NCBI GenBank assembly: GCA_015067305.1
Contig: SVMT01000009.1
Location: 24,351 to 88,350, forward strand
Direction of reading: 5' to 3'
Source of the DNA: Oscillospiraceae bacterium
GTDB lineage: Bacteria; Bacillota; Clostridia; Oscillospirales; UBA644
DNA: 64,000 nucleotides
Numbering within the stretch: position 1 is the stretch's first letter; the number at the start of each line of letters is the position of its first letter. The notes beneath the pieces were generated by a model. The model searched no databases. It saw only the letters and a program-made list of their open reading frames with translations, and was not told the DNA's origin. This document shows, piece by piece, positions 7,531 to 16,320 of the stretch. The position numbers were made by a program, and so were the translations under genes.

Positions 7531-9228
7531 TTATTTCTTAGGAACTATTTTGATTTCAATATAATCTATTACACCAAACTTTTCACTTTCAACAAAAATC
7601 GAAATGTTACCGTCTGTTTCTATCCTGGTAAAAACACATTCATACGCATAACCGTCAGAAAGAAGGACATCCCCGCTGCCGTCTTCCGCCGGACCTTTTA
7701 TAAGTCCAAGACCCTTATTTTCTATTGAAGTCGCCGAAAGCCCATTGATCGTAACATCTGAAATATCTATTTTTTCTGGGTTTCCGCCGACCCCTAAAGT
7801 CATGATTAAAGTATCATCAGCATTTACTTTGCCTATATTAATTTCCAAAGGTTCTTGCTTTGTATTCATAGTTTTGATTGCAACAGGTAAAGGTTCATAC
7901 CCTTCAGTACCTTCAGGATAAATATCCTGATAAGTAACCACAAATCTGCGTTCTGAATTCATACAGTATTCTCTGCTGAAATAACAAACCCCATCAACCT
8001 CGCTCAACAAAAGACTATTGTCCATGTGGTTATAGGCATAGAATCCATCAGCCCCCTGAGAATACCATGCTGCAGCATAAGCTTTTGAAATATCCGGTGT
8101 AGTTAATGTATAATCCAAATGTAAGTATTCAACACAAGGGAAAATTGCAATATCTTTATCGCCAACAAGGTCTACCCACTCTTTTACGGGAATACCACTG
8201 TCGGAACACGCCCAACGGGGAGAAGGAACAAGCGCATCCACTAAATCTTCCGAAACCCAAGAAGCAACATCAAAGCCAAAAACAGTTGATGATTCAATAG
8301 AACGGGTAGTACGAACCATGAGTTTTATATCATGTCCCCATTTTTGTTCCGCATTTTCAAGAATTTTATTTACTTCACGCATAAAATCATTCATCTGATT
8401 ACGGCATTCAGGATTATTAATATAATCAAAGGAATAAATTTCTCTCATGAAGTCAAGTTCCAAACCGAAAACATCATATCGACCAAGCATTTCTTCAATA
8501 TAATCAAGCATTCTCTGACGGACTTCGGGAACAGCATAATTCAAACAGGTATTATAATAACCGTAATCTTCACCGTTAGAACCAATCATATAACCTTTTT
8601 CTTTAGCTTCATAAAAGAAGTCTGATTTCAGAAATGATGTTTCATCTGCACCGGAATGACAGTCATTCATTCTGATAGTTATCCAGGGACGAATGCCGTT
8701 TTCACGGAGTGTATCAAGCATTATTTGGTATACATCAATGCCGTATTCCTCATAAGCAGTATACATCGTTTTCAGATACGCATAATCTACGGGAATACCG
8801 TTTTCTTCTGTCCAAGTATATTTGGAAGCTCGCCACAACTGTGTTTCAGACGGAAGAATAGAGGTCTGTTCAAAAATACAGAACAGAACATCTGAAATAT
8901 TCTGTACAGCATATTGTGTACATATTTCTTTAGCTGATTCAACCACAGCTTCTTCAGATTCATAGGAAATATGTTTAGGATTCAGCCCATACCAGTTGGG
9001 GTCAACATTTACCAATAAAGCATCATCATACCACTTAGGGTCACTGTAATCAATAAGGCTCACTTGTTCTTCTCCACCGTTTTCGTTTTCACCTTGAACA
9101 ATATCCTCATTCCCTGTAACCGGGGAATACTGTTCATCATTTTCAGTTACATTTTCTCCGCAAGCTGTAAGCATCGAGATAAGAAGCACAACGCCTACTG
9201 CCAATGGAACAAATTTAAATTTACGCAC
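7531..9228 (-). CDS. lipoprotein with TIM-barrel glycosidase-like domain (GHL10-like)
   Basis: 565 aa from a GTG start (no ATG lies before the signal peptide), which makes the start unusual. Hydrophobic signal then lipobox LTAC (Cys at about residue 23), then an acidic low-complexity linker. The central region resembles glycosyl-hydrolase-like TIM barrels (IRPWITIRMND, FGLELDFMREIYSF with a candidate catalytic acid, AAAWYSQGADGFYAYNH at the barrel end). The last ~120 residues are a beta-sandwich. Exported and membrane anchored, probably cutting or binding glycans. It is in the same neighbourhood as the lipoprotein at 3036-4601 but the sequences are not close copies. Confidence 0.68.
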   Translation of the reverse strand: MRKFKFVPLAVGVVLLISMLTACGENVTENDEQYSPVTGNEDIVQGENENGGEEQVSLIDYSDPKWYDDALLVNVDPNWYGLNPKHISYESEEAVVESAKEICTQYAVQNISDVLFCIFEQTSILPSETQLWRASKYTWTEENGIPVDYAYLKTMYTAYEEYGIDVYQIMLDTLRENGIRPWITIRMNDCHSGADETSFLKSDFFYEAKEKGYMIGSNGEDYGYYNTCLNYAVPEVRQRMLDYIEEMLGRYDVFGLELDFMREIYSFDYINNPECRNQMNDFMREVNKILENAEQKWGHDIKLMVRTTRSIESSTVFGFDVASWVSEDLVDALVPSPRWACSDSGIPVKEWVDLVGDKDIAIFPCVEYLHLDYTLTTPDISKAYAAAWYSQGADGFYAYNHMDNSLLLSEVDGVCYFSREYCMNSERRFVVTYQDIYPEGTEGYEPLPVAIKTMNTKQEPLEINIGKVNADDTLIMTLGVGGNPEKIDISDVTINGLSATSIENKGLGLIKGPAEDGSGDVLLSDGYAYECVFTRIETDGNISIFVESEKFGVIDYIEIKIVPKK

Positions 9229-9277
9229 AAAACCACTCTTTCTTTAAAATTCTAAAGAAGTAAAACCTCTTTTTATA

Positions 9278-9306
9278 AGTATAACATATTAAATTTTTCT
9301 TGTCAA
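9278..9306 (-). promoter_or_regulatory. promoter of second lipoprotein gene
   Basis: Minus strand TTGACA, 17-bp spacer, TATACT, about 50 bases before the GTG start. Confidence 0.75.
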
Positions 9307-9417
9307 GTCGTTCTATCCCCGAAACTTTTACAATTATATAACATTTATTATATCTTTACACGAAGATTCGGTTTTCGCGAAAATAAGGTTTTCCCGATTT
9401 TTTAATCCGCATTTCCA

Positions 9418-9454
9418 AAAAAAACAAAGAAAAATCGGCGGCATTTCTGCCGCC
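9418..9454 (-). terminator. terminator after glmS
   Basis: Minus strand GGCGGCA/TGCCGCC 7-bp stem with a 4-base loop, followed by a T-rich run (positions 9435 down to 9418). It closes the glmM-acetyltransferase-glmS operon. Confidence 0.85.
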
Positions 9455-9538
9455 AAGATGAGATGAGATCAGTTCGCTTGCGCGAAAAAAAGATTCAAGA
9501 TTTTAGGATAAAACTAAAATTTATTGAGAATAAAACCC

Positions 9539-11371
9539 CTATTCAACCGTTACCGATTTTGCAAGATTTCGCGGATGATCCACGTCATAACCTCGCAGAA
9601 GAGTGGTTTTATACGCAACGCATTGAGCAAATGTTACAGTCACCATAGGCGACAGCAACGGGTCTACATCGGGAAGCATGAAAACTGCATCCGCATAAGC
9701 TTCGGTATTTTCAATCTTCTCGTTGCAGGCAAGGACAACATATCCGCCACGGCTTTTGACCTCACGGATATTGGAAGCGGTCTTTTCAAAAAGTTTCATA
9801 TCCGCCGCCAAGGCAAACACAGGTACGCCGTCCGAAATAAGGGAGAGTGTCCCGTGCTTCAACTCCCCTGCCGCATAAGCTTCGGAGTGGATATAAGAGA
9901 TCTCCTTTAATTTCAGGGAACATTCAGGTGCGGCACAGTTATCACTTCCGCGTCCGATAAAGAACAGATATTCACAGTCTTTTATTCTTTCGGAGATCAG
10001 ATCCATTTCATCCATGCGTGAAAGCACGGAATTTACAGCATTGGGAATTTTATATAAAAGTTCATGACAGAACTCTTTGACATAAGTCTCAGAGACCGTA
10101 TTTTTATTAAGAGAGATCTTTGCGGCAATCACTGCAAGAACTGCAACCTGAGTCATATAGCCTTTTGTCGTGGCAACAGCAATTTCGGGACCTGCATTAG
10201 TGTAAATAACATAGTCACATTCAGATGCGATTGTTGAACCGACAACATTTACGATTCCCAAAGTTACGGAACCGTTAGCTTTGGAACAACGAAGCGCCGC
10301 CAAAGTATCAGCTGTCTCACCTGATTGAGAAATGCAGACAGTAAGCGTATTTCCGTATGAAACAGGAGGTTCATATCTGTATTCGGAAGCGATATTTACC
10401 GAAACAGGAACCTTTGCAATTTTTTCCATAATACTCTTGCCAACCAGCCCCGCATGAGAAGCGGAACCGCAGCCGACAATGGAAACTGAATCAATATTTT
10501 CAAAGAAAGAATCAGGTATATTATCAACACGGAAATCAGGCAGACCATTGATATTCAATCTATGTCCGACTGCCCTACGAATAGCTTCAGGCTGTTCGTA
10601 CATTTCTTTCAGCATGAAATAATCATAACCGTCTTTTGAAGCTGAAAAACCGTTGGAATCGTAATCTTCAAAAATTCCGCCGAACTCTTTTCCCTGAAGA
10701 TCGTAAAATCTGCATGAATCAGAACTTAAACAAACGATCTCATTCTCCCCGACTCTGCATACCTTTTTAGCGTAAGCAGACAATGCAGGCACATCAGAAG
10801 CAAGAAAATATCCTTTTTCACCCTCTGCAACGATCAGAGGATTATCCTTACGTAAAGCGTAGATATTATCGGGATGATCTTTGAAAATAACGCCGAAAGC
10901 AAATGAACCTTTCAAACAGGAAACTGTTTTGATTATTGCAGAAACAGGATCATTATCCTTCCTGTAAAAACTGTCGAGCAAATGTGCCAGACATTCGGTA
11001 TCAGTATCACTTTTAAAAATATATCCAAGTTCAATAAGAGAGGCTTTCAATTCCCCGTTATTTTCAATTATACCGTTATGTACAAGGGTCAAACTTTCTG
11101 AATTATGCGGATGAGCGTTTCTCTCCGAAGGTTCACCGTGAGTTGCCCAACGTGTATGACCGATACCGCAATTACCGAGCAAATTTCCGAAAAGAGACAA
11201 TTTTTCTTCCAACAGGGATACTCTGCCTTCGCATTTAACTGTTTTTATTCCGTCGGGAGTAGAAACACTGACACCTGCCGAGTCGTAACCTCTGTATTCA
11301 AGTGAATGAAGTCCGTTTATTAAAATTTCTTCCGCATTTTCGGACCCTGTATAACCTATTATACCGCACAT
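9539..11371 (-). CDS. glmS: glutamine-fructose-6-phosphate aminotransferase (isomerising)
   Basis: 610 aa, full length. It makes glucosamine 6-phosphate from fructose 6-phosphate and glutamine, the first step to UDP-GlcNAc and peptidoglycan. The N-terminal amidotransferase begins MCGIIGYTG with the nucleophilic Cys2, and includes GHTRWATHGEPSERNAHPH. Two SIS domains follow (CGSASHAGLVGKSIMEK and CISQSGETADTLAA; FFIGRGSDNCAAPECSLKLK). The C-terminal end DHPRNLAKSVTVE is the conserved GlmS ending. It starts 4 bases after the acetyltransferase gene, and AAAGGG lies inside that gene's end. No glmS ribozyme sequence precedes it, consistent with its place inside an operon. Confidence 0.97.
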   Translation of the reverse strand: MCGIIGYTGSENAEEILINGLHSLEYRGYDSAGVSVSTPDGIKTVKCEGRVSLLEEKLSLFGNLLGNCGIGHTRWATHGEPSERNAHPHNSESLTLVHNGIIENNGELKASLIELGYIFKSDTDTECLAHLLDSFYRKDNDPVSAIIKTVSCLKGSFAFGVIFKDHPDNIYALRKDNPLIVAEGEKGYFLASDVPALSAYAKKVCRVGENEIVCLSSDSCRFYDLQGKEFGGIFEDYDSNGFSASKDGYDYFMLKEMYEQPEAIRRAVGHRLNINGLPDFRVDNIPDSFFENIDSVSIVGCGSASHAGLVGKSIMEKIAKVPVSVNIASEYRYEPPVSYGNTLTVCISQSGETADTLAALRCSKANGSVTLGIVNVVGSTIASECDYVIYTNAGPEIAVATTKGYMTQVAVLAVIAAKISLNKNTVSETYVKEFCHELLYKIPNAVNSVLSRMDEMDLISERIKDCEYLFFIGRGSDNCAAPECSLKLKEISYIHSEAYAAGELKHGTLSLISDGVPVFALAADMKLFEKTASNIREVKSRGGYVVLACNEKIENTEAYADAVFMLPDVDPLLSPMVTVTFAQCVAYKTTLLRGYDVDHPRNLAKSVTVE

Positions 11372-11375
11372 GATA

Positions 11376-12041
11376 TCAAACCCTTTCCACTATACATTCT
11401 GCAGACTTTACTATACTGTACGAAGGTACAACACCACGGACGGGAACAAGAGGGTATACTGAAGAATGCTTTCCGATAACAGTTCCTGGATTCAAAACAC
11501 AACCGCAGCCGACATTTGCGTGATCTGCCAGAATAGCACCGAGTTTGCGCATCTCTGTCGAATAGTCAACTTCACCGTGGATAAATACATTTTTATTATC
11601 GTTCTTTAAATTTGAACATATAGAACCTGCGCCGAGATGAGACTTATTTCCGAGAACTGAATCTCCCACATAATTGTAATGAGGAACCTGAACATTGTCA
11701 AGAAGAATACAGTTTTTAAACTCGCAGGAATTTCCAATCACACAGTTTTCACCGATGATAACATTTCCGCGGATATATGCGCCCACACGGATCTCTGTAT
11801 TTTTACCGATTATTGCAGGACCGCAGATCTCGGCTTTCGGTGAAATGGAAACATTTTCACCAACGAGAATATCTTTTCCTATCAGTTTATATCCGTCAAG
11901 TCCTTTTTCAATAATGCTCAAAATAAACTCTTTGATATGAGGAACCATTTGCCATGGGTATTCATAACGGGCAAAAAAAGGTTTTAAATACTCTGTATTG
12001 CAGTCAAAGAGATCTGCTGTTTTGAGTGATGTTTCAATCAC
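11376..12041 (-). CDS. left-handed beta-helix transferase, GlmU acetyltransferase-domain-like
   Basis: 221 aa. Most of the protein is hexapeptide repeats (isoleucine-rich I-G-x-N/E type) forming a left-handed beta-helix. The segment GNSCEFKNCILLDNVQVPHY followed by NYVGDSVLGNKSHLGAG resembles the acetyltransferase half of GlmU, which acetylates glucosamine 1-phosphate. No uridylyltransferase (Rossmann) half is present; the first ~45 residues are a short helical piece. Between glmM and glmS this position fits the missing acetylation step. GTG start with AAAGGGAGG 8 bases upstream; the preceding glmM stop is one base away. Sugar-nucleotide family members are the alternative. Confidence 0.75.
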   Translation of the reverse strand: MIETSLKTADLFDCNTEYLKPFFARYEYPWQMVPHIKEFILSIIEKGLDGYKLIGKDILVGENVSISPKAEICGPAIIGKNTEIRVGAYIRGNVIIGENCVIGNSCEFKNCILLDNVQVPHYNYVGDSVLGNKSHLGAGSICSNLKNDNKNVFIHGEVDYSTEMRKLGAILADHANVGCGCVLNPGTVIGKHSSVYPLVPVRGVVPSYSIVKSAECIVERV

Positions 12042-12042
12042 C

Positions 12043-13674
12043 TCAATATCCTCCCTTTTTGATCATAGACACCACAATGTCGGAATATTTTTCACACTGT
12101 TCAGATGTCTCACTTTCGACCATGACCCTTATAACAGGTTCTGTACCGCTTTCTCTGAGGAGGACTCTTCCATTACCGTTGAGTTCAGCATTTATTATAT
12201 CAACAGTGGCAAGAATATCGGAATTTGTCATAACAGCGCGTTTATCTGTCACTTTTATATTTTTTGTAACCTGTGGGTAGATAACGACGGGAGCCGCAAG
12301 CATGGACAAGGACGATTTTCTGTCGCACATTTCCTCAGCGATCATTATAGCTGTAAGGATACCGTCGCCTGTTGTAGCATATTTTTTCAATATGATATGA
12401 CCTGACTGTTCGCCGCCCAATTTATAACCGTTTTTCTGCATACATTCATATACAAAGCGGTCTCCGACTGTTGTCAGTTCATAATTTATATCTTCAGCCT
12501 TGAGAGCCTTCAGAAGTCCCGTATTGGACATGACCGTTGCAACAACGGTATTATTATCAAGTCTTCCTTTATTTTTCAGACCGCAGGACAGAATATAAAG
12601 TATATGGTCACCGTTGACTTCATTTCCGTTTTCATCAACGGCAATACATCTGTCAGCGTCTCCGTCAAAAGCAAAGCCCACATCAAGATGATTATCACGG
12701 ACAAACTGTTTCAGATTTTCAATATGAGTTGAACCGCAATTCTCGTTTATGTTCAGACCGTCAGGTGAAGCGCCGATAAGATAGGTATGTGCTCCAAGAG
12801 CATCAAAAACAGCCTTTGCAATGGTCCAGGATGCGCCGTTGGCACAGTCGAGACCTATTCTTAGATTCTTATAAGAATGAGATGCAACGGAAATAAGGTA
12901 TCCGATATATCTGTTTCTACCTGCGCTGTATTCTGTAATACAACCAAGCTTTTCTCTTTTAGCCATAGGCAGATCTTCAGCATCAACGCCGAGAATATCC
13001 ATTTTACCGTCGATATAAGCTTCGATAAGAGATGCAGTATAGTCGTCAATTTTCTCACCGTAACGGTTAACGATCTTAATACCGTTATCATAATAAGGAT
13101 TATGGGAAGCAGAGATCATGATACCGCAGTCAAATTCGTCCTGTCTCGTAATGTACGAAACACTCGGAGTTGTCGTAACATGAAGCATTGACACATCTGC
13201 ACCTGAAGCGGTAAGACCTGAAATAAGTGAATATTCAAGCATATAACTTGAACGCCTGGTATCTTTACCGATAACTATTCTCGGACGGTAGCCGTTTTTC
13301 AGGCAACCTGAGATGGGATTCTGGAAATACCAACCGAGGAAACGTCCTACTTTAAATGCATGATGACAAGTAAGATCAACATTCGCTTCTCCCCTGAAAC
13401 CGTCTGTACCGAAATATTTATTCTGGCCCTCAACTATCTCAAGCTTTCGGGGTGCAGTTTCCAAAAGATTCAAAACCACATCTTCGCGAATCAGATTATC
13501 TGCAGAAACCGAAAACAGATCGCATATTTTGATAATTTTATCAATATGAGGAACAGACTGATCCATTTCCCATTTTGAAACCGATTGACGGGATACGTCA
13601 AGATATTCCGAAAGTTCTTCCTGGGTTAAATTTCTTTTATTTCTCAGGTATGTTATTTTTTGTCCGATAGTCAT
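12043..13674 (-). CDS. glmM: XRE-type HTH fused to phosphoglucosamine mutase
   Basis: 543 aa from ATG with GGAG 8 bases upstream. Residues 1-65 are a Cro/C1-type helix-turn-helix (LTQEELSEYLDVSRQSVSKW). Residues ~85-543 are a complete phosphoglucosamine mutase: KYFGTDGFRGEANVD, catalytic serine in ISASHNP (Ser190), metal loop FDGDADR, sugar loop GGEQSGH and phosphate loop RESGTEPVIRVM. GlmM interconverts glucosamine 6- and 1-phosphate. No stop or start signal interrupts the junction. The fusion suggests an enzyme that also binds DNA, perhaps to regulate its own operon with acetyltransferase and glmS. GlmM family assignment is firm; the DNA-binding role is inference. Confidence 0.93.
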   Translation of the reverse strand: MTIGQKITYLRNKRNLTQEELSEYLDVSRQSVSKWEMDQSVPHIDKIIKICDLFSVSADNLIREDVVLNLLETAPRKLEIVEGQNKYFGTDGFRGEANVDLTCHHAFKVGRFLGWYFQNPISGCLKNGYRPRIVIGKDTRRSSYMLEYSLISGLTASGADVSMLHVTTTPSVSYITRQDEFDCGIMISASHNPYYDNGIKIVNRYGEKIDDYTASLIEAYIDGKMDILGVDAEDLPMAKREKLGCITEYSAGRNRYIGYLISVASHSYKNLRIGLDCANGASWTIAKAVFDALGAHTYLIGASPDGLNINENCGSTHIENLKQFVRDNHLDVGFAFDGDADRCIAVDENGNEVNGDHILYILSCGLKNKGRLDNNTVVATVMSNTGLLKALKAEDINYELTTVGDRFVYECMQKNGYKLGGEQSGHIILKKYATTGDGILTAIMIAEEMCDRKSSLSMLAAPVVIYPQVTKNIKVTDKRAVMTNSDILATVDIINAELNGNGRVLLRESGTEPVIRVMVESETSEQCEKYSDIVVSMIKKGGY

Positions 13675-13802
13675 CAATAAATCTCCGTTTCCGATACTAA
13701 TTATATAATACTATAAAATACAAAATAAAAGGGCCTCAAAAACTCTCTATAATATGATAACAGATTTTATACGATTTTACAACCAACCAACAGGAAAAAT
13801 AT

Positions 13803-13824
13803 TCGCAACTTTCAGTTGCGTTTT
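13803..13824. promoter_or_regulatory. short palindrome in divergent glmM-nfo region
   Basis: CGCAACT/AGTTGCG 7-bp inverted repeat with a 3-base centre. It lies between divergent genes, where a terminator is not expected, so an operator (possibly for the HTH-GlmM protein) is as likely. Speculative. Confidence 0.35.
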
Positions 13825-13864
13825 AAAAATTTTCATAAAACAGAAAAGTTCATCAGTTTAGTAC

Positions 13865-13893
13865 TTGATTTTTCATCGTTTACATTGTATAAT
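13865..13893 (+). promoter_or_regulatory. sigma-A-type promoter for endonuclease IV gene
   Basis: TTGATT, 17-bp spacer, TATAAT, 45 bases before the start codon. Confidence 0.75.
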
Positions 13894-13937
13894 ATATGCA
13901 ATAACACATTTTAAGTTACAAGGAAATTGATAAAAAA

Positions 13938-14774
13938 ATGGTAATAGGATGTCATCTTTCGTCAAGTGGCGGATACAATGCAATGGCAAAACAAGCCATA
14001 GAAATAGATGCAAACACATTTCAGTTCTTTACAAGGAATCCGAGAGGCGGTTCAGCAAAGAGCATTGACAGCGAAGATGTAAACAAGTATTTGCAGGTCT
14101 CAAAAGACGGCGGAATAAATATTATACTCGCTCATGCCCCCTATACAATGAATCCTGCAGCCTCTGATGAACGTATCAGGACTTTCACAACAGAAATAAT
14201 GGCAGATGATCTTGAACGAATGGAGAATACGCCGGGAAATCTTTATAATTTCCATCCCGGAAGCCACGTAAAACAGGGTATGGAAAAAGGGATAGAGCTG
14301 ATTTCCGAAATGATAAATACGGTACTAAAACCATGCCATAGAACCACACTGTTATTGGAAACAATGACAGGTAAAGGAACTGAAGTCTGCGGAAGATTTG
14401 AAGAGATAAGAGAAATAATCGACAGAGTTTCACCCGATATAAACGAAAAAATAGGAGTATGTTTCGACACCTGCCATGTAAATGACGCAGGCTACGACCT
14501 CGTGAATGATCTGGACGGAGTTTTGACAGAATTCGATAAAACAGTTGGACTGCATAGAATTAAAGCGATCCACCTCAACGACTCAATGAATCCCTTGGGA
14601 AGCAAAAAGGACCGACACCAGAAGATCGGGCAAGGATTCTTGGGACTTGAAGCAATAACAAGAATTATAAACCACCCCGAATTGAAAGATCTCCCGTTTT
14701 TCCTTGAAACCCCAAACGAGATCGACGGTTATGCAGAAGAAATAAAGCTTTTGAAGAGCTTGAGAAAGGATTAA
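13938..14774 (+). CDS. nfo: endonuclease IV (AP endonuclease)
   Basis: 278 aa, normal length. Cuts DNA 5' to abasic sites in base-excision repair using a tri-metal zinc site. TIM-barrel motifs are in order: [10 protein letters not shown] at the start, [72 protein letters not shown] and FFLETP near the end, which carry the metal-binding His, Glu and Asp. The PfkB kinase gene follows 3 bases later and they share a promoter. Confidence 0.96.
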   Translation: MVIGCHLSSSGGYNAMAKQAIEIDANTFQFFTRNPRGGSAKSIDSEDVNKYLQVSKDGGINIILAHAPYTMNPAASDERIRTFTTEIMADDLERMENTPGNLYNFHPGSHVKQGMEKGIELISEMINTVLKPCHRTTLLLETMTGKGTEVCGRFEEIREIIDRVSPDINEKIGVCFDTCHVNDAGYDLVNDLDGVLTEFDKTVGLHRIKAIHLNDSMNPLGSKKDRHQKIGQGFLGLEAITRIINHPELKDLPFFLETPNEIDGYAEEIKLLKSLRKD

Positions 14775-14777
14775 CAT

Positions 14778-15623
14778 ATGAAAGCTATTATTTACGGTGA
14801 AGTAATATGGGATGTTTATCCCGATACGGCAGTCATCGGTGGCGCACCATTCAATTTCAGCGCGCATCTTGCACATTTGGGGGATGACGCTCACCTTATT
14901 ACAGCAATAGGCAACGATGATCTTGGCAATGACGCTCTGAATGAAATGAAAAAGCACGGGATACATACAGATCTTGTTCAGAAAAATGATTTTTCAACAG
15001 GTAAATGCCTTGTAACTCTTGACGAAAACGGTATCCCGTCATACAACGTCCTGACAGACACAGCATACGATAATATAACTCTGACCGACGACGATATTGC
15101 AAAAATTAACGGCGATGTATTTTATTTCAATACGCTTATTCAAAGAAATCCCGTTTCAAAAAAGACCCTTGAAAAGATCCTTGAAAAATGCAGTTTTCCC
15201 GAGATCTTCTGCGATATAAATATCCGTGAAAACTGTTATTGCAAAGAATCTCTTGAGCTTTGTATGAAAAAGTCCACCATAGTCAAAATAAGTGACGAAG
15301 AGGGACATTTCCTTGAAGATCTCGGTCTTATTGAAAAAAGTGACGAAAGCTTCCCCAAAAGAGTTTTAAACAATTTCCCAGACCTCAAACAAGTAGTCTA
15401 CACTTTAGGTAAAAACGGCTCAATGGTTCAGGACAGAACTACCCTTTATATGTCAGGAATTCCGCCAAAGGTCAATGTTGTATCCACAGTAGGTGCAGGC
15501 GACTGCTTCGGTGCGACATACCTGCATTATATAATGAACGGAGCGACAATCGAAGAAGCAATAAAACAAGCAACTTTGAGAAGCAACATCGTGGTATCAC
15601 ACAAAGAAGCTATTCCCTTTTAA
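14778..15623 (+). CDS. PfkB-family carbohydrate kinase (fructokinase-like)
   Basis: 281 aa. Ribokinase fold: N-terminal GGAPFNFSAHLAHLGDDAHL and GNDDLGNDALNEMKKHGI, C-terminal PfkB signature STVGAGDCFGATYLHY with the catalytic Asp. The GGAPFN start is typical of fructokinases in this family, but the sugar is not certain. Ribosome site AGAAAGGA lies within the end of nfo; the two genes appear co-transcribed although unrelated in function. Confidence 0.85.
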   Translation: MKAIIYGEVIWDVYPDTAVIGGAPFNFSAHLAHLGDDAHLITAIGNDDLGNDALNEMKKHGIHTDLVQKNDFSTGKCLVTLDENGIPSYNVLTDTAYDNITLTDDDIAKINGDVFYFNTLIQRNPVSKKTLEKILEKCSFPEIFCDINIRENCYCKESLELCMKKSTIVKISDEEGHFLEDLGLIEKSDESFPKRVLNNFPDLKQVVYTLGKNGSMVQDRTTLYMSGIPPKVNVVSTVGAGDCFGATYLHYIMNGATIEEAIKQATLRSNIVVSHKEAIPF

Positions 15624-15638
15624 GTACAGATTGTTTTT

Positions 15639-15779
15639 CGGGAAAACCATTTTTTGTAAAAATAGGTTTTCCCGTACCCTTTCCAAAAAAACTTTTAGTG
15701 TGTGTGACCACACGATCTCTTTGACCTTAAAAACCAACAGCTAACGCATTGATTCTCTTTGCGTTAGCTTTATTTTTTC
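15639..15779 (+). repeat. composite palindromic repeat ending in a terminator (copy A)
   Basis: Order: hairpin 1 (10-bp stem 15639-15648/15665-15674), spacer with ACCCTTTCCAAAAAAACTTTT, small GTGTG/CACAC hairpin, CCTTAAAAACCAAC, then hairpin 2 AGCTAACGCA/TGCGTTAGCT (15739-15748/15760-15769) followed by TTATTTTTTCT. Hairpin 2 with its T run is a good terminator for the nfo-pfkB unit. The same order recurs at 24450-24571 and in part at 58256-58334 and 7457-7512. Confidence 0.75.
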
Positions 15780-15810
15780 TGTTTTACAAATCAAAAAATA
15801 AAAAAACTCA

Positions 15811-15838
15811 CATATTAAAAATTTTATCGGACATACTA
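15811..15838 (+). promoter_or_regulatory. sigma-G-like forespore promoter of spoVA operon
   Basis: CATA at -35, 17 bases, CATACTA at -10. This fits the Bacillus sigma-G consensus (HATR, 17-18 bases, CATnHTA) and lies 28 bases before the spoVAC start, the class expected for spoVA genes. Confidence 0.7.
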
Positions 15839-15866
15839 TAGATAAAAAATTAAGGATGTGATATAA

Positions 15867-16310
15867 ATGAAAGCGGAAGATTACCAAAACCTATCAGAGA
15901 AAACAGCACCAAAATCCCCGATAATGAAAGATATTATATTGGCATTTTTGATTGGGGGAACGATCTGTACCGTCGGACAAGTTTTATATTCGGTTTATTA
16001 TGATCTGCTAAAATTCAACGTTACAGACTCAAAAACATATGTTTCCATAACATTGATATTTCTCAGTGCTTTGCTGACGGGAACCGGAGTTTATGACAAG
16101 ATCGCAAAATACGGCGGTGCGGGAACACTCGTACCCATAACGGGATTTGCAAATGCAATGGTCTCCCCTGCTTTGGAATTCAAAACAGAAGGATATGTTC
16201 TGGGATTGGGAACCAAGATATTTGCCATTGCAGGACCTGTGATCGTATACGGAACGACAGCATCGGTCATATACGGGATCATCTACTACATTATAACAAA
16301 ATTCATTTAA
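15867..16310 (+). CDS. spoVAC: stage V sporulation protein AC
   Basis: 147 aa with hydrophobic helices, including FLIGGTICTVGQVLYSVYY and the family segment YGGAGTLVPITGFANAMVSP. SpoVAC is an inner-membrane component of the channel that moves dipicolinic acid into the forespore and out during germination; Bacillus SpoVAC behaves as a mechanosensitive channel. Ribosome site AAGGATGTG precedes ATG. First gene of a three-gene operon with spoVAD and spoVAE; the larger Bacillus set (AA, AB, AF) is not here. Confidence 0.95.
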   Translation: MKAEDYQNLSEKTAPKSPIMKDIILAFLIGGTICTVGQVLYSVYYDLLKFNVTDSKTYVSITLIFLSALLTGTGVYDKIAKYGGAGTLVPITGFANAMVSPALEFKTEGYVLGLGTKIFAIAGPVIVYGTTASVIYGIIYYIITKFI

Positions 16311-16320
16311 GAGGTACGAC

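Noticed and set aside
11371..13937. glmS ribozyme
   Set aside because: No conserved ribozyme core was found before glmS or before the operon; glmS is the third gene and its start is 4 bases after the preceding stop.
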